Under the pieces are notes generated by a model. It made no database searches, was not told the origin of the DNA, and saw nothing but the letters and a program-made list of their open reading frames with translations. Made by a program: the position numbers and the translations under genes. DNA of 64,000 nt from CAVTGO01 sp963734275 (GTDB lineage Bacteria > Actinomycetota > UBA4738 > HRBIN12): positions 434,001 to 498,000 of the forward strand of contig CAVTGO010000013.1 of NCBI GenBank assembly GCA_963734275.1, read 5' to 3'. Positions 1 to 8,993 of the stretch are shown in pieces (the stretch's first letter is position 1; each line of letters opens with the position of its first letter).

Positions 1-586
1 GTTCGCGTCGACCATGCGCTGCTCGCGCCCCCCGGGCGCGCGTCTGGAGCAGATCGCGACGGCGCGCTCGCACTGGCAGGCGCTCGCGCAGTGCGAGGAG
101 TTCCTCACGACCCACCACATCGAGCCCATCCCCGTCCACGACACGGCGGGTGGCGCGCGCTTGGTCGCCGAGGCGGGGCGGACCGAGGACGCCGCGATCG
201 CCAGCGTCGAGGCGGGGACCGCGCTCGGGCTCGCGGTGCTCGCGGAGCACATCCAGACCTACCCGGACAACTTCACGAAGTTCGGCGTGATCGGGAAGGG
301 CGATGCGGGTCTCGGGCCGGCGACGAAGACCTCGCTGGTGATGGCCGGGGACGACCGACCCGGTTCGCTCTTCCGCTCGCTCCAGCCGCTCGCCGACCGA
401 GGCATCAACCTCACGAAGCTCGAGTCGCGCCCCCGCAGGGGAGCCCCATTCGAGTACGTCTTCTACATCGACCTGGACGGATCCGCCCAGGACCCGAACG
501 TCGCCGAGGCGCTCGAGCTCGTCCGCATCCACACCTCGATGCTGAAGGTGCTCGGCTCGTACCCGGCGTCGAAGGGTCCGGTCTGA
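1..586 (+). CDS. pheA: Prephenate dehydratase, 3' part, with a frameshift
   Basis: Converts prephenate to phenylpyruvate in phenylalanine synthesis (cytoplasm). The 5' end lies outside the window. The catalytic domain shows SHWQALAQC, HDTAGGARLVAEAG and NFTKFGVI; a C-terminal ACT domain follows (DDRPGSLFRSLQPLADRGIN, LESRP), which in this family binds phenylalanine as feedback inhibitor. Bases 1-36 read VRVDHALLAPPG in frame 1, while the rest (GARLEQI onward) is in frame 2. The switch falls in a run of six C at about 28-33; with five C the frames join as ALLAPPGARLEQI, the normal family order. A single-base insertion, probably a sequencing error, is the simplest reading. Confidence 0.9.
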   Translation, partial: FASTMRCSRPPGARLEQIATARSHWQALAQCEEFLTTHHIEPIPVHDTAGGARLVAEAGRTEDAAIASVEAGTALGLAVLAEHIQTYPDNFTKFGVIGKGDAGLGPATKTSLVMAGDDRPGSLFRSLQPLADRGINLTKLESRPRRGAPFEYVFYIDLDGSAQDPNVAEALELVRIHTSMLKVLGSYPASKGPV

Positions 587-631
587 TCGGAGCGGCCGGT
601 CTGATCGGGGTCGGCCGGTAGGATTCGCCCG

Positions 632-2186
632 ATGGCTCGTCGCGGCCGCCACGCGGTCGGTCCCCATGTCCCTTTCGCCGCGCTCGTCGCCGCGCTGGCG
701 ATCGCCGTCGGCGGGGTGCTCGTGTGGAGGCTCGACCCCTTCGAGGGTGGGTCGGGCGCCGGAGCCTTCCCGTCCCCCTCGGCCACGCCGGGCGAGCCGG
801 CCTCGCCTTCCCCGCCGCCGCCGAGCCCGACCGAGAATCCCAGCCCGCGACCCTCGCCCGAGCCGGCCAACGAGGGTTTCGCGGGGATCACGACGTTCCG
901 GGGCAACGTTACCCGCAGCTACTACGGGCAGGGGCCCGTGCCCGAGGACCCCGAGGTGCTCTGGCGGTACCCGGGGTCGGGGTCGCTGTGCTCGATCTCC
1001 TCGGATCAGCACGGAGCCCGGCAGTGGTGCGGCACGGGCTGGACCGGACAGCCGAACGTCATCGTGGGTGATGACGGCGGCATCGAGGTACGGATCAACG
1101 CCTACGACGGTGCGTACCACTTCCTGGACGGGCGGACGGGTGATCCCGTGCGATCGAGTCTCCAGACCGGCGACCTCGCGAAGGGCTCGGCGACCAGCGA
1201 TCCGGACGGGTACCCCTTGTACTACGCGGGATCGCGCGACAACTTCCTGCGGGTGATCGCCCTCGACCGGCCCGAGCCCACGGTGCTGTGGGAGCTGAAC
1301 GCCGAGACCAGCGTGCCGAACCCCGGTGTGGAACAACGACTGGGACGGGGCGCCGCTCGTGGTCGACGACTACCTCCTCGAGGGCGGGGAGAACTCGTGG
1401 TTCTACGTGATCCGCCTGAACCGCGACTACGACGACCGCGGCCGCGTGACCGTGGATCCCGAGGTCGTGCTCACGGTCCCGGGGTTCGACGAGGAGCTGC
1501 TCGCCGCGCTGCCGGACTCGAACGTCTCGATCGAGAACTCGGTGGCCTTCCACGACGGCGTGGCCTACTTCGCCAACTCCGGCGGGCTCGTCCAGGGGTG
1601 GGACATCTCGCGCGTGCTCGACGGCGGGCGCAACGCCAGGCGCGTGTTCCGGTTCTGGACCGGTGAGGACACGGACGCGAGCGTCGTGATCGACGAGAAG
1701 GGGTTCCTCTACGTGGCGAGCGAGCTGGAGCGGTTCTCGGCCCGGGCATTGGATGTCGGCCAACTGATGAAGCTCGACCCACGCCCGGGGCGCGATCCGC
1801 TCGTGTGGTCGTTCCCGATCACGGAGCGCGGCGCCGAGGGCGCCGGCGGCGCGTGGGCCACGCCCGCCCTGTACCGCGGCATGGTCTACATCGCGACGAA
1901 CTACGGCGACCTGATCGGCATCGAGGCGGCGACGGGGGAGGAGCGGTGGCGGATCCATCTCGTCGGGCCCACGTGGTCATCGCCCGTTCCGGTGGACGGC
2001 GTGCTGCTCCAGGGCGACTGCGGCGGCACGCTCCATGCCTTCGACATCGCGCCGACCTATCGCGAGCCGCCCGAGCTGTGGGCCCTGAACCTCGGCAGCT
2101 GCGTGGAGTCCACACCCTCCGTGCTCGGCGGGATGATCTGGGTCGGGACGCGGGGCGGCGGGATCTACGGGATCGGGGACGCCTAG
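632..2186 (+). CDS. Membrane-anchored PQQ-type beta-propeller protein, frameshifted
   Basis: About 517 residues when repaired. An N-terminal signal anchor (residues about 14-32) is followed by a Pro/Ser-rich linker and a PQQ/BamB-like propeller on the outside of the cell. Residues GFAGITTFRGN open the propeller; WNNDWDGAPLVVDDYLLEGG and repeated blade motifs follow. The reading frame changes at about 1321-1326: frame 2 gives SVPNP, then frame 3 continues VWNNDWDGAP, so one extra base sits in the CCCCGG stretch. A TAGGAT -10 element at 619-624 lies 7 bases before the ATG, which predicts a leaderless mRNA. The stop shares CTAG with the convergent rhomboid gene. Ligand and role are unknown. Confidence 0.75.
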
Positions 2187-3115
2187 AGGCTCGAGAAGAA
2201 CCGCACGCCGTCCTCGAAGATCGGCAGGTCCCGGATCTGGGCGGTCCGCCACATCGTGATCGCGATGCCCAGCGTGACGAGCGCGACGAACCCGCCGACC
2301 TGCACGGCCCGCCGCGCGCTCGCCGAGTCGCCGGCCCCCTCGGCCACGTAGCCGGCGAGGAAGCCCGCGACGACCCCGCCGAGGTGCGCCCGCCAGTCGA
2401 TCCTGGGGAACGTGAACGCGAGCACCGTGTTCAGCAGGATCAGGGTCATGGCCCACCGCAGGTTCGCGGCCGCCGCGGCGAGGTGCCGCCTCCGGAAGTT
2501 GAACGCCACGAACGCGCCGAGCACGCCGAAGATCGCCCCGGAGGCGCCGACCCCGACGTCGCCCGGCCCGCCGAACGCGTAGGAGGTCACGCTGGCGAGG
2601 AACCCGGTGACGAAGTAGATCACCACGAAGCGCGTCCGCCCGACCTGCGACTCGACGATCTGGCCGAACATGTACAGGGCGTAGGCGTTGAAGCCGATGT
2701 GCAACAGTCCGCCGTGCAGGAACATGGCGCTGAACAGCCGCCAGAACTGCCCGTCGGCGATCAGGAACGGCTGGAGCGCGCCGAGATCGATGAGGGTGTC
2801 AGCCGGAGGACCTTGGCCCAACGTCCCCGGGCCGCCCAGCACGACCTCGAGGACGAACACCGCGCCGATCGCGACCAGGAGCGCCTTCGTCGCGGTCACG
2901 CCCCCGCGCAGCGCCCGGCCGGGACCCGCCCGGAACTCGCGGCGGGCTTCCTCGACGCACTCGGGACACTGGAAGCCGACGGGAGCCTGGATCATGCAGT
3001 TCGGGCAGATCGGTCGCCCGCAGCGTGTGCAGTGGACGCGCGTCTGCTCGCTCGGGTGCCGGTAACAGAACTCGACGGTCTGGGCCGGCGGCTGGGGGAC
3101 GTGTTCCTCGGGCAC
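2183..3115 (-). CDS. Rhomboid family intramembrane serine protease with N-terminal zinc-finger
   Basis: About 310 residues. Near the N-terminus there is a B-box-like zinc-binding segment (CYRHP, CTRCGRPICPNC, CPEC). Six or seven membrane helices follow. The rhomboid motifs are present: HIGFNAYALYMFG (Asn of the oxyanion site), GASGAIFG (catalytic Ser in GxSG) and AHLGG (catalytic His). It would cleave membrane proteins within the bilayer; the substrate is unknown. I chose the GTG at 3115, because TAGGAT (3128-3123 on the minus strand) ends 7 bases before it; the ATG at 3124 would overlap this -10 element. The stop overlaps the convergent propeller gene by CTAG. Confidence 0.9.
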   Translation of the reverse strand: MPEEHVPQPPAQTVEFCYRHPSEQTRVHCTRCGRPICPNCMIQAPVGFQCPECVEEARREFRAGPGRALRGGVTATKALLVAIGAVFVLEVVLGGPGTLGQGPPADTLIDLGALQPFLIADGQFWRLFSAMFLHGGLLHIGFNAYALYMFGQIVESQVGRTRFVVIYFVTGFLASVTSYAFGGPGDVGVGASGAIFGVLGAFVAFNFRRRHLAAAAANLRWAMTLILLNTVLAFTFPRIDWRAHLGGVVAGFLAGYVAEGAGDSASARRAVQVGGFVALVTLGIAITMWRTAQIRDLPIFEDGVRFFSSL

Positions 3116-3163
3116 GGTGCCCATCCTACGGGTGGTTCGCCGATGCGCCGGGTGGAGTTCTCG

Positions 3164-4165
3164 CTAGCCGTCCATCGGCGGCAGGGACTCGAGCGCCGAG
3201 GCCACCTCGTCCTCGCTCCAGAGGTTGCTCCACCGGTCCACGATGGTTCCGTCCGCGGCGATCAGGTACAGCCAGGGCTCGGTAAGGTCGCCGCTCGGCG
3301 TCTGGAGCCACTCCGCGGCCGCGGCGTTGAGGACCCCGCCCACGCCCTCGTCCCCGTAGTCCTCCCAGATCTCGACGTGGATGAACTCGGCGCGGTCCGC
3401 GAATCGCCCGGAGAGGTCTTCGACCATGTCCGTGACCGGTCCGCAGAACTGGCTGATGCAGTACACGGGTGTGGCGAACACGACGAGCGCCGGGTGCCCG
3501 TCGGCCATCGCCTGGGCGATCGTGGTCCGGTGTAGGCGCTCGTCGGGGATCACGCCCTGGCTCTCGGCCCGCGAGTCGATCGCACCCGGGGGCACGCCGG
3601 TGGAGTCCAGCGTGAGGTTCTCGGTTGGATAGGCCTCGTCGCCGGGTGTGAGCAGCTCGGGTTCCTCCAGCACCGAGAAGGTCGTCGTGGTCACCTGTGG
3701 GCCGATGTCCTCGACCTCCGCCGTGACCTCCGCGGTCCAGAACCCCGCGCGATCGAAGGTCACCCCGGTCGCCTCGTACACGCCCCGGGCTTCGGCGGGA
3801 GACGTGACGGCGGGGCCGCCTGGCCGGTCGTCGGTCCCGTAGGTGGGCAGGTAGGTGGCCGTCACCTCCGGACCGGGCTCCGCCTCGACGGGCTCGGTCG
3901 CGGTGCCGACGAAGGAGAAGCGGACCGCCACCTCTCCGTAGCTCACGAGGTTCCCCTCCGGCGCGAGCAGGCCGATCCCCACCCGCTGCGGGTCACCCAC
4001 GTACAGGTCCGAGCTGGCGACGACCGCGGCGATCTGGGTCGTGAGCCCGGACGGCTCCGGACCCGTGGGGACCGGGTCCTCGCCGCCGTCCGACGTGCAG
4101 GCGGCGGCCACGAGGGCCAGCACGAGCACGGTGACGGACATCCGGAGTCGTCGCACGAGTCCCAT
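3164..4165 (-). CDS. Lipoprotein with C-terminal thioredoxin-like domain
   Basis: 333 residues. The signal peptide ends in a lipobox (LVAAAC), so it should be anchored outside the membrane. Residues about 40-165 look like an Ig-like/beta-sandwich region; residues about 215-325 look like a thioredoxin fold, with PALVVFATPVYCISQFCGP. The two cysteines are four residues apart (CxxxxC) instead of the usual CxxC. A redox or thiol-sensing role outside the membrane is inferred. A good ribosome site (GGGAAG) precedes the ATG. It is followed by a second small lipoprotein gene upstream on the same strand. Confidence 0.7.
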   Translation of the reverse strand: MGLVRRLRMSVTVLVLALVAAACTSDGGEDPVPTGPEPSGLTTQIAAVVASSDLYVGDPQRVGIGLLAPEGNLVSYGEVAVRFSFVGTATEPVEAEPGPEVTATYLPTYGTDDRPGGPAVTSPAEARGVYEATGVTFDRAGFWTAEVTAEVEDIGPQVTTTTFSVLEEPELLTPGDEAYPTENLTLDSTGVPPGAIDSRAESQGVIPDERLHRTTIAQAMADGHPALVVFATPVYCISQFCGPVTDMVEDLSGRFADRAEFIHVEIWEDYGDEGVGGVLNAAAAEWLQTPSGDLTEPWLYLIAADGTIVDRWSNLWSEDEVASALESLPPMDG

Positions 4166-4188
4166 CTTCCCGCGCCTCCGCGGTTCCG

Positions 4189-4629
4189 TCAGGCCGCTTC
4201 GTCGGGCGAGCAGTCCGATGCCTCGAGCCCGATGGCCTCGAGTGCCCCGCGCGTCGCCGCGAGGAGCGAGGCGACGTCGTCGGCGAACCCGGCGGGCAGC
4301 TCGGTGCCGCCGAGGTCGGCCTCGACGCGCTGCTTGGCCTCCAGCAGGGCGCCCGCGGCACCGCGGTTCGTGGCCTCGGTCGCGGCCGCGATCACGTGCA
4401 GCTCGTCGTGGGACTCATTGAAGAAGACGGTGGATGCGGCGTCCAGGTCGTCGGTGAGCTCGGCCGCGATCACACACAGGCCGAGGAGCGCCCGGTCGGC
4501 CGCCACCTGCGTCACCGGCCCGAGCGCGCCGGACGGCGGCGGGGACGGGTGCTGATCGTCGGCGCCGTACCCGCCGCAGGCGGCGAGCAGCGCGAGACCG
4601 ACGACGGCGAGGCCGACCCTGCGCGGCAT
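4189..4629 (-). CDS. Small lipoprotein of unknown function
   Basis: 146 residues with a clear lipoprotein signal (LALLAAC followed by GG). The mature part, after a Ser/Pro-rich linker, is mostly predicted helix with two cysteines (LGLCVIAAE and ASDCSPDE) that could pair. I do not recognise a family. It lies 23 bases upstream of the thioredoxin-like lipoprotein gene on the same strand, so the two may be co-transcribed. Confidence 0.65.
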   Translation of the reverse strand: MPRRVGLAVVGLALLAACGGYGADDQHPSPPPSGALGPVTQVAADRALLGLCVIAAELTDDLDAASTVFFNESHDELHVIAAATEATNRGAAGALLEAKQRVEADLGGTELPAGFADDVASLLAATRGALEAIGLEASDCSPDEAA

Positions 4630-4656
4630 CGGCCCATGTTCCCACCCCGGTCGAGG

Positions 4657-5262
4657 TCAGTCGTCGATCGCGCCCTCGAGCCGCAGGAGGAACTCCTTGC
4701 GCCACGGGTCGCCTCCGTACTTGCCGACGCCCCCGGACGACGGCACCACGCGATGGCACGGCACCACGATCGGCACCGGGTTGTCGTGCAGCGCGTTGCC
4801 GGCCGCCCGGGCCGCCCGAGGGCTCCCGGCGCGCTTGGCGACGTCGCCGTAGGTGGACACCGACCCGAACGGGATCCGGGCGGTCTCCTCCAGCACCCGG
4901 CGCGAGAAGCCCGGGTGCGTGAGCGCCCAGTCGATCGGGAGCCGGAACCCGCGCAAACGACCGTCGAAGTACCGGTCGAGCTCGCGACGCGCGCGGTCGG
5001 TCATCCTCGGGTCCTCGAGCAGCCGGGGCGAGATCGTCTCGGCGAGTTCGTCGAGGACCCGGTCCAGGTGCTCGTCCGTGAACTCCATGCGCACGAGGCC
5101 GACGCGGGTGCTCGCGACGACCAGGCGGCCGATCGGGGAGTCCATCAGCGCGTAGCCGACGTCGACCAAGCCGGCCCGGCGAGCCCGCGGGGCGACCTGC
5201 TCGGCGGCGCGGCGCGATGCCGCCTCCATCTCGTCGGTCCACCGCATGTCGAGCTCCTTCAT
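4657..5262 (-). CDS. ogt: Methylated-DNA-protein-cysteine methyltransferase
   Basis: 201 residues. Transfers alkyl groups from O6-alkylguanine in DNA to its own cysteine (direct repair, suicidal reaction). The active-site motif VPCHRVV, the downstream GGVGKYGGDPWRKEFLLRLEG and the upstream IPFGSVSTYGDVAKRAGSPRAARAAGNAL (helix-turn-helix part) are all present. The start at 5262 overlaps the stop of the upstream sigma-factor gene as ATGA (5262-5259), which indicates translational coupling. Pairing of an ECF sigma factor with an alkyltransferase suggests a stress-response unit; this is inference. Confidence 0.93.
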   Translation of the reverse strand: MKELDMRWTDEMEAASRRAAEQVAPRARRAGLVDVGYALMDSPIGRLVVASTRVGLVRMEFTDEHLDRVLDELAETISPRLLEDPRMTDRARRELDRYFDGRLRGFRLPIDWALTHPGFSRRVLEETARIPFGSVSTYGDVAKRAGSPRAARAAGNALHDNPVPIVVPCHRVVPSSGGVGKYGGDPWRKEFLLRLEGAIDD

Positions 5263-5729
5263 CTCGTCGCTCCTTGGGTCGCGCGCAGCTTCCTCCGGCC
5301 TTCGTACGCGTTCGCCCGGGCGGCCTCCTCGGAGCAGCCGAGGGCCTCGGCGACCTCCGCGTAGGGTAGGTCCAGCACGTACCGGTGGATCACGGCCGCG
5401 CGCTGCATCGGCGGCAGGGCCCCCACGGCGCTCCACAGTTGGGGGTCGCCGTCATCGGGCGCCGCAGAGGGTCGCTCCGGCAGCTCCTCCACCGGGAGCG
5501 GCCGCCGCTTCGTCGCGCGCCAGTGGTCGAGCGCCTTCCGCGTGGCGATCGTGATCAGCCAGCCGCGCAGGTTGCTCGCGTCCTGCAGCCGCGGGTACGC
5601 GCGGAGCGCCGACAGGAACGTCTCCTGGAAGCAGTCGTCGGCCTCCTGTGGCCCGACGGACGCCACCAGGAACCGGTAGACGTCGCGCCGATGCTCCTCG
5701 AGCAGGCGTGAGAAGGGTGGGAGGCTCAT
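5259..5729 (-). CDS. ECF RNA polymerase sigma factor
   Basis: 156 residues. Region 2 is seen in YRFLVASVGPQEADDCFQETFLSALRAYP and region 4 in LPPMQRAAVIHRYVLDLPYAEVAEALGCSEEAARANAYEGR-type sequence near the C-terminus. The ATG at 5729 is preceded in the same frame by 60 codons of unlikely sequence, so I reject the longer start. No anti-sigma gene is adjacent; the coupled partner is the alkyltransferase. It may control DNA-alkylation repair, but this is only suggested by position. Confidence 0.88.
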   Translation of the reverse strand: MSLPPFSRLLEEHRRDVYRFLVASVGPQEADDCFQETFLSALRAYPRLQDASNLRGWLITIATRKALDHWRATKRRPLPVEELPERPSAAPDDGDPQLWSAVGALPPMQRAAVIHRYVLDLPYAEVAEALGCSEEAARANAYEGRRKLRATQGATR

Positions 5730-5787
5730 CCGGTCCGAAGAACGGCCGCCGGGCGCGGCGCGTGAGATGCCGATCCGGGCAGCTCGG

Positions 5788-6495
5788 TCAGACGACGGGC
5801 CACGGAACGGGCCTCCCGGGTCCCGGTTCGGGGAACCGCCCCTCCTGCAGGAGGTCCTCGATCCGGCGTTCGACGGCGCCGACCTCTTCGGGGCGGAGCA
5901 GCTCGGCAAGGCGCTCCCGGACCGGGCCCGTCGCTAGCCGGGGCCGCAGCGCTCGCAGGTCGTCGAGCATCGCCTCCGGGATCTGCTCGCCGACGAAATC
6001 CCAGATCACCGTGCGGAGCTTCGGCTCCTCGTGGAAGCACACCCCGTGGTCGACGACGAAGAGGCCTCCCTCGGACGAGAGCAGGCAATGACCGGCCTTG
6101 CGGTCTGCGTTGTTGACCACCACGTCGAACAAGGCGACGCGGCGGAACTCGTCGGGTCGCTCGTCCTGCATCGTGAAGAAGTGCTGGCCCGGGTCGAACT
6201 CCACGAAGCGCTGGACCGAGCCCGGTCCCTGAGGGCCGTCGCGCAGCACGGTGGGGGGGACGCTCGGCCACCCGAGCGCATCTGCCAGAACGTAGGCGGC
6301 CACCTCCCGGTCGGCGAGTGAGCCCTCGGGGAAGTCCCACAGCGGCGACTCCCCGGTCCGGGGCTTGTAGACCGCGAGCGTCTGATCGTCGCCGTCGCTC
6401 ACGCGGACCAGGAACGTGAAGTTCGACGAGCGGGGCAGGAGCCCCAGCAGCTCGAGCTCGCCACGCTCGAGGAGCCCGAGCGCTTCAGCCGTCAC
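5788..6495 (-). CDS. SCO1664 family (PI3/4-kinase-like fold) protein
   Basis: 235 residues with the GTG start at 6495, which overlaps the DUF3090 stop as GTGA; a longer ATG start at 6534 exists but lacks support. Motifs resemble a divergent lipid-kinase fold: LAVYKPRTGESPLWDFPEGSL near the N-terminus, FDVVVNNADRKAGH as catalytic loop and FVVDHGVCFHEEPKLRTV as metal-binding loop. This family is known mainly from actinobacteria, in the same gene order with the DUF3090 and MSMEG_4193 families, as here. Substrate and function are unknown. Confidence 0.87.
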   Translation of the reverse strand: MTAEALGLLERGELELLGLLPRSSNFTFLVRVSDGDDQTLAVYKPRTGESPLWDFPEGSLADREVAAYVLADALGWPSVPPTVLRDGPQGPGSVQRFVEFDPGQHFFTMQDERPDEFRRVALFDVVVNNADRKAGHCLLSSEGGLFVVDHGVCFHEEPKLRTVIWDFVGEQIPEAMLDDLRALRPRLATGPVRERLAELLRPEEVGAVERRIEDLLQEGRFPEPGPGRPVPWPVV

Positions 6496-7052
6496 CGTCC
6501 CGGGGTCCCCCGGTGGCCGTTCATCGCCGGGCACATGTGACCTTCCGGGTCCATCGGGTTGCCGCAGAACTGGCAGCGTGGCCGCCCGCGGGCGGCGACC
6601 TCAGACCCATGTCGGGCCAGCGCCAGCATCTGCTCGCGCGTCGCCCACAGGCGTACCCGGGCCCGCGGCTCCTCAGGTTCCTCCGGCGGATCCACTGATC
6701 CCTCCGGAGGCTCCTGCTCCGCCTCACCCGGCTCCTCGCCCTCCACCAGCTCGTCCATCTCCAGCAGCATGAGATCGCGCTCCTCCGCGTAGCCGATCGA
6801 GAGGCGCCCGGCGCGGAAGAACGGCTCGAGAGGCGGCTCCAGCTCAAGCGCATCCGCCGAGGGCCCTTCGCCCGTCTCGAGGTCGACGGAGGCCAGAACC
6901 TCCAGGATCGAGGACGCGAGCAGCTCCACCTGCTCCTTCTCGACGAGGATCGTGACGAGGCGCTCACCCTCGCGGGCCTGGATGAAGAAGGTTCGCTGAC
7001 CGGGCTCGCCGACGGCCCCCGCCGTGATCTTGTCCACCCGCTCGAGGTCCAT
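6492..7052 (-). CDS. DUF3090 family protein with zinc-binding C-terminus
   Basis: 186 residues. The first part (residues 1-85) matches the conserved DUF3090 pattern (RVDKITAGAVGEPGQRTFFI, EKEQVELLASSI). An acidic Glu/Pro linker follows. The C-terminus has CQFCGNPMDPEGHMCPAMNGH, a likely metal-binding knuckle. It is the middle gene of the conserved three-gene unit: it begins 4 bases after the phosphomutase stop and its stop overlaps the next start. Function is unknown. Confidence 0.9.
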   Translation of the reverse strand: MDLERVDKITAGAVGEPGQRTFFIQAREGERLVTILVEKEQVELLASSILEVLASVDLETGEGPSADALELEPPLEPFFRAGRLSIGYAEERDLMLLEMDELVEGEEPGEAEQEPPEGSVDPPEEPEEPRARVRLWATREQMLALARHGSEVAARGRPRCQFCGNPMDPEGHMCPAMNGHRGTPGR

Positions 7053-7056
7053 CGCC

Positions 7057-7689
7057 CTATCCTCGCACCCGGGCCCGCCGGGGCATGGGCCCGGACAGGC
7101 CGCCGGTCTCGTTCATGCTGACCAGTCGCGGGATGCCGTCGCCGAGCGCGACGACGCTGACGGACGCCGTATCCACCACGAGCCGTTGGAGGTGGTCGGC
7201 GTGCATCCCCGCGAGATGGGCGATGAGCAGGCGGATCACGTCGGCGTGCGACACGACGACCACCGTTCCCTTCGGGTGCGCGGCCGCGATCTCCGTGGTC
7301 TGGCTCGCCGCCCGCGCCTGCACCTCGAGCAGACTCTCGCCGCCGGGGAAGCGCACCGCCGAGGGCGTCCGCTGGACGGCGCGCCAGAGCTTGGTACGCC
7401 CGAGCTGCGAGATCGTCCTTCCCGTCCAGTCGCCGTAGTTCACCTCGATCAGGTCGCGGCGCACCGTGACGGGCAGTCCGCGGGCCCGCGCGAGGGGTGC
7501 CGCGGTCTCCCGGCATCGCTCGAGCGGGCTCGAATAGATCGCCTGGACCGGCACGCCGTCCAGGCGCTCGACCAGCCGGGCGGCATCCTCGCGGCCCCGG
7601 TCGTTCAGGTGCACGCCCGGGGCCCATCCGGTGAGGCGCTTGCCTGCGGCGTCCGTGTGCCCGTGGCGCACGAGGAGCAGGACGGTCAT
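7057..7689 (-). CDS. Histidine phosphatase family protein (MSMEG_4193-type phosphomutase)
   Basis: 210 residues. The RHG motif (LLLVRHGHTDAAGKRLTGW), SSPLERCRETAAPLA and VVVVSHADVIRLLIAH mark the histidine phosphatase fold with its phospho-histidine and second catalytic histidine. First gene of the three-gene unit with DUF3090 and SCO1664. A TACGCT -10 element (7701-7696 on the minus strand) lies 6 bases before the ATG, which predicts a leaderless mRNA for the whole unit. The true substrate of this subfamily is not known. Confidence 0.9.
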   Translation of the reverse strand: MTVLLLVRHGHTDAAGKRLTGWAPGVHLNDRGREDAARLVERLDGVPVQAIYSSPLERCRETAAPLARARGLPVTVRRDLIEVNYGDWTGRTISQLGRTKLWRAVQRTPSAVRFPGGESLLEVQARAASQTTEIAAAHPKGTVVVVSHADVIRLLIAHLAGMHADHLQRLVVDTASVSVVALGDGIPRLVSMNETGGLSGPMPRRARVRG

Positions 7690-7725
7690 CGGCGTAGCGT
7701 ACTCGCGCCTCGCGCGGGCACGGTC

Positions 7726-8876
7726 TCAGGCGTCACGGACGGCGGGGAGCCGGACCTCGAATCGCGACCCGCTCCCGAGCTCGCTCTGCACGCCGACCCG
7801 TCCGCCGTGGTTCTCGACGACGTGTTTCACGATGGACAGCCCGAGACCGGTGCCTCCCGTCTCGCGGGAACGTGCCCGGTCTACGCGGTAGAAGCGCTCG
7901 AAGATCCTCGGGAGCTCGCGGGACGGGATGCCGAGGCCCGTGTCGCTCACGGAGAGCACGACGTCGCCGTGCTCGGCGCCGAGCGCGACGTCAACGCCAC
8001 CTCCCGGTCTCGTGTATCGGATCGCGTTGTCGACGAGGTTGCGGATCAGCAAGGCGAGATCGCGCGCCGAGCCACGCACGCGCGGCACCGCCGTGACGTC
8101 GACCGAGAGCGCGACGCCCGCCTCCGCGGCCGGATCCTCGAAGCGCTCCAGCTCGTCGCGCAGGATCGCATCCAGGGCGACGGACTCGTCGAGCCGGCTC
8201 CCCGACTCTAGGCGCGAGAGGTCCAGCAGGTCGGACACGATCCGCGACAGGCGCACCGCCTCGCGCTCGAGCTGGGCGGCGAAGCGCGGGATCACGGCCG
8301 GATCGTCGAGCGACGCGGTCCCGATCGTCTCCGCCGCCGCTTGGATCGACGCGGCCGGCGTCTTCAGCTCGTGCGAGGCGTTGGCGACGAAGTCCCGCCG
8401 GATCGCGTCCAGCCGCCGGGCTTCGGTCACGTCGCGGACGACCAGCAGGACGGAGCCGTCGCTGCCGACCGGCGTCGCGGCCCCGCCGAGCCATCGGGTG
8501 GGCGAGCCCGTCTCGACCTCGGCCGAAGCGGGTCGTCGGAGCTCGGCGGCCCGGGACACGGCCTCCTGCAGGCCGAGGGGGAGCAGGGCCCCGACGGACG
8601 TGGGAGTGGCTCCGAGGTGACGGTCCAGGGCGGGGTTGGCGAAGGCCGTCCGGCCGTCGTGGCCGAAGAGGCCGACGCCTTCTTCCATCGAGGACAGGAT
8701 CGCGGCCATCGAGTCCCGCTCGACCTCGCCCGCCAGGTCGCTCTCCCGGTGGGATGCATCCTCGCGCCCGCGGGCCGAAGCCCGGACCGCTCCCGGGCTC
8801 GAGCTCGCGAGCCGGCGACCACGGCCCCGAGGGCGAAGGCCCCCACCCCGACCGCCGTGAGCACCAGGGCGTCCAT
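7726..8876 (-). CDS. phoR: Phosphate-type sensor histidine kinase, frameshifted near N-terminus
   Basis: About 383 residues if repaired. N-terminus from the ATG at 8876 is a membrane helix (ALVLTAVGVGAFALGAVVAG). After a one-base shift somewhere in about 8740-8830 the frame continues with a PAS domain (AAILSSMEEGVGLFGHDGRT), HisKA (FVANASHELKTPAASI, phosphorylated His) and HATPase (NLVDNAIRYT, DTGLGIP, GTGLGLSIVKH). The length 1151 is one short of a multiple of three, which fits one missing base. TACACT (8890-8885, minus strand) lies 8 bases before the ATG. It is divergent from pstS across the PHO box, so it is the likely partner of the response regulator at 13641. Confidence 0.82.
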
Positions 8877-8931
8877 CGCGCGCAAGTGTAGAGGCGACCC
8901 GTGCCCGGCGGGGCCCCTCGCGACGCACTCC

Positions 8932-8993
8932 GTTCACATGAGGGCGGTCGTTCACCGGCTGTTCATCCCCCTGCCGGGGTCCGTTTACCGGCC
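8932..8993 (+). promoter_or_regulatory. PHO box (PhoB/PhoP-type 11-bp direct repeats)
   Basis: Units GTTCACCGGCT (8950-8960) and GTTCATCCCCC (8961-8971) are directly adjacent, and GTTTACCGGCC (8983-8993) is in the same 11-bp phase with one degenerate unit between. A further unit GTTCACATGAG is at 8932-8942. This matches the known actinobacterial PHO box (GTTCACC-type 11-bp repeats). It lies between phoR and pstS; TAGCGT at 8999-9004 is a possible pstS -10 element. Confidence 0.88.
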
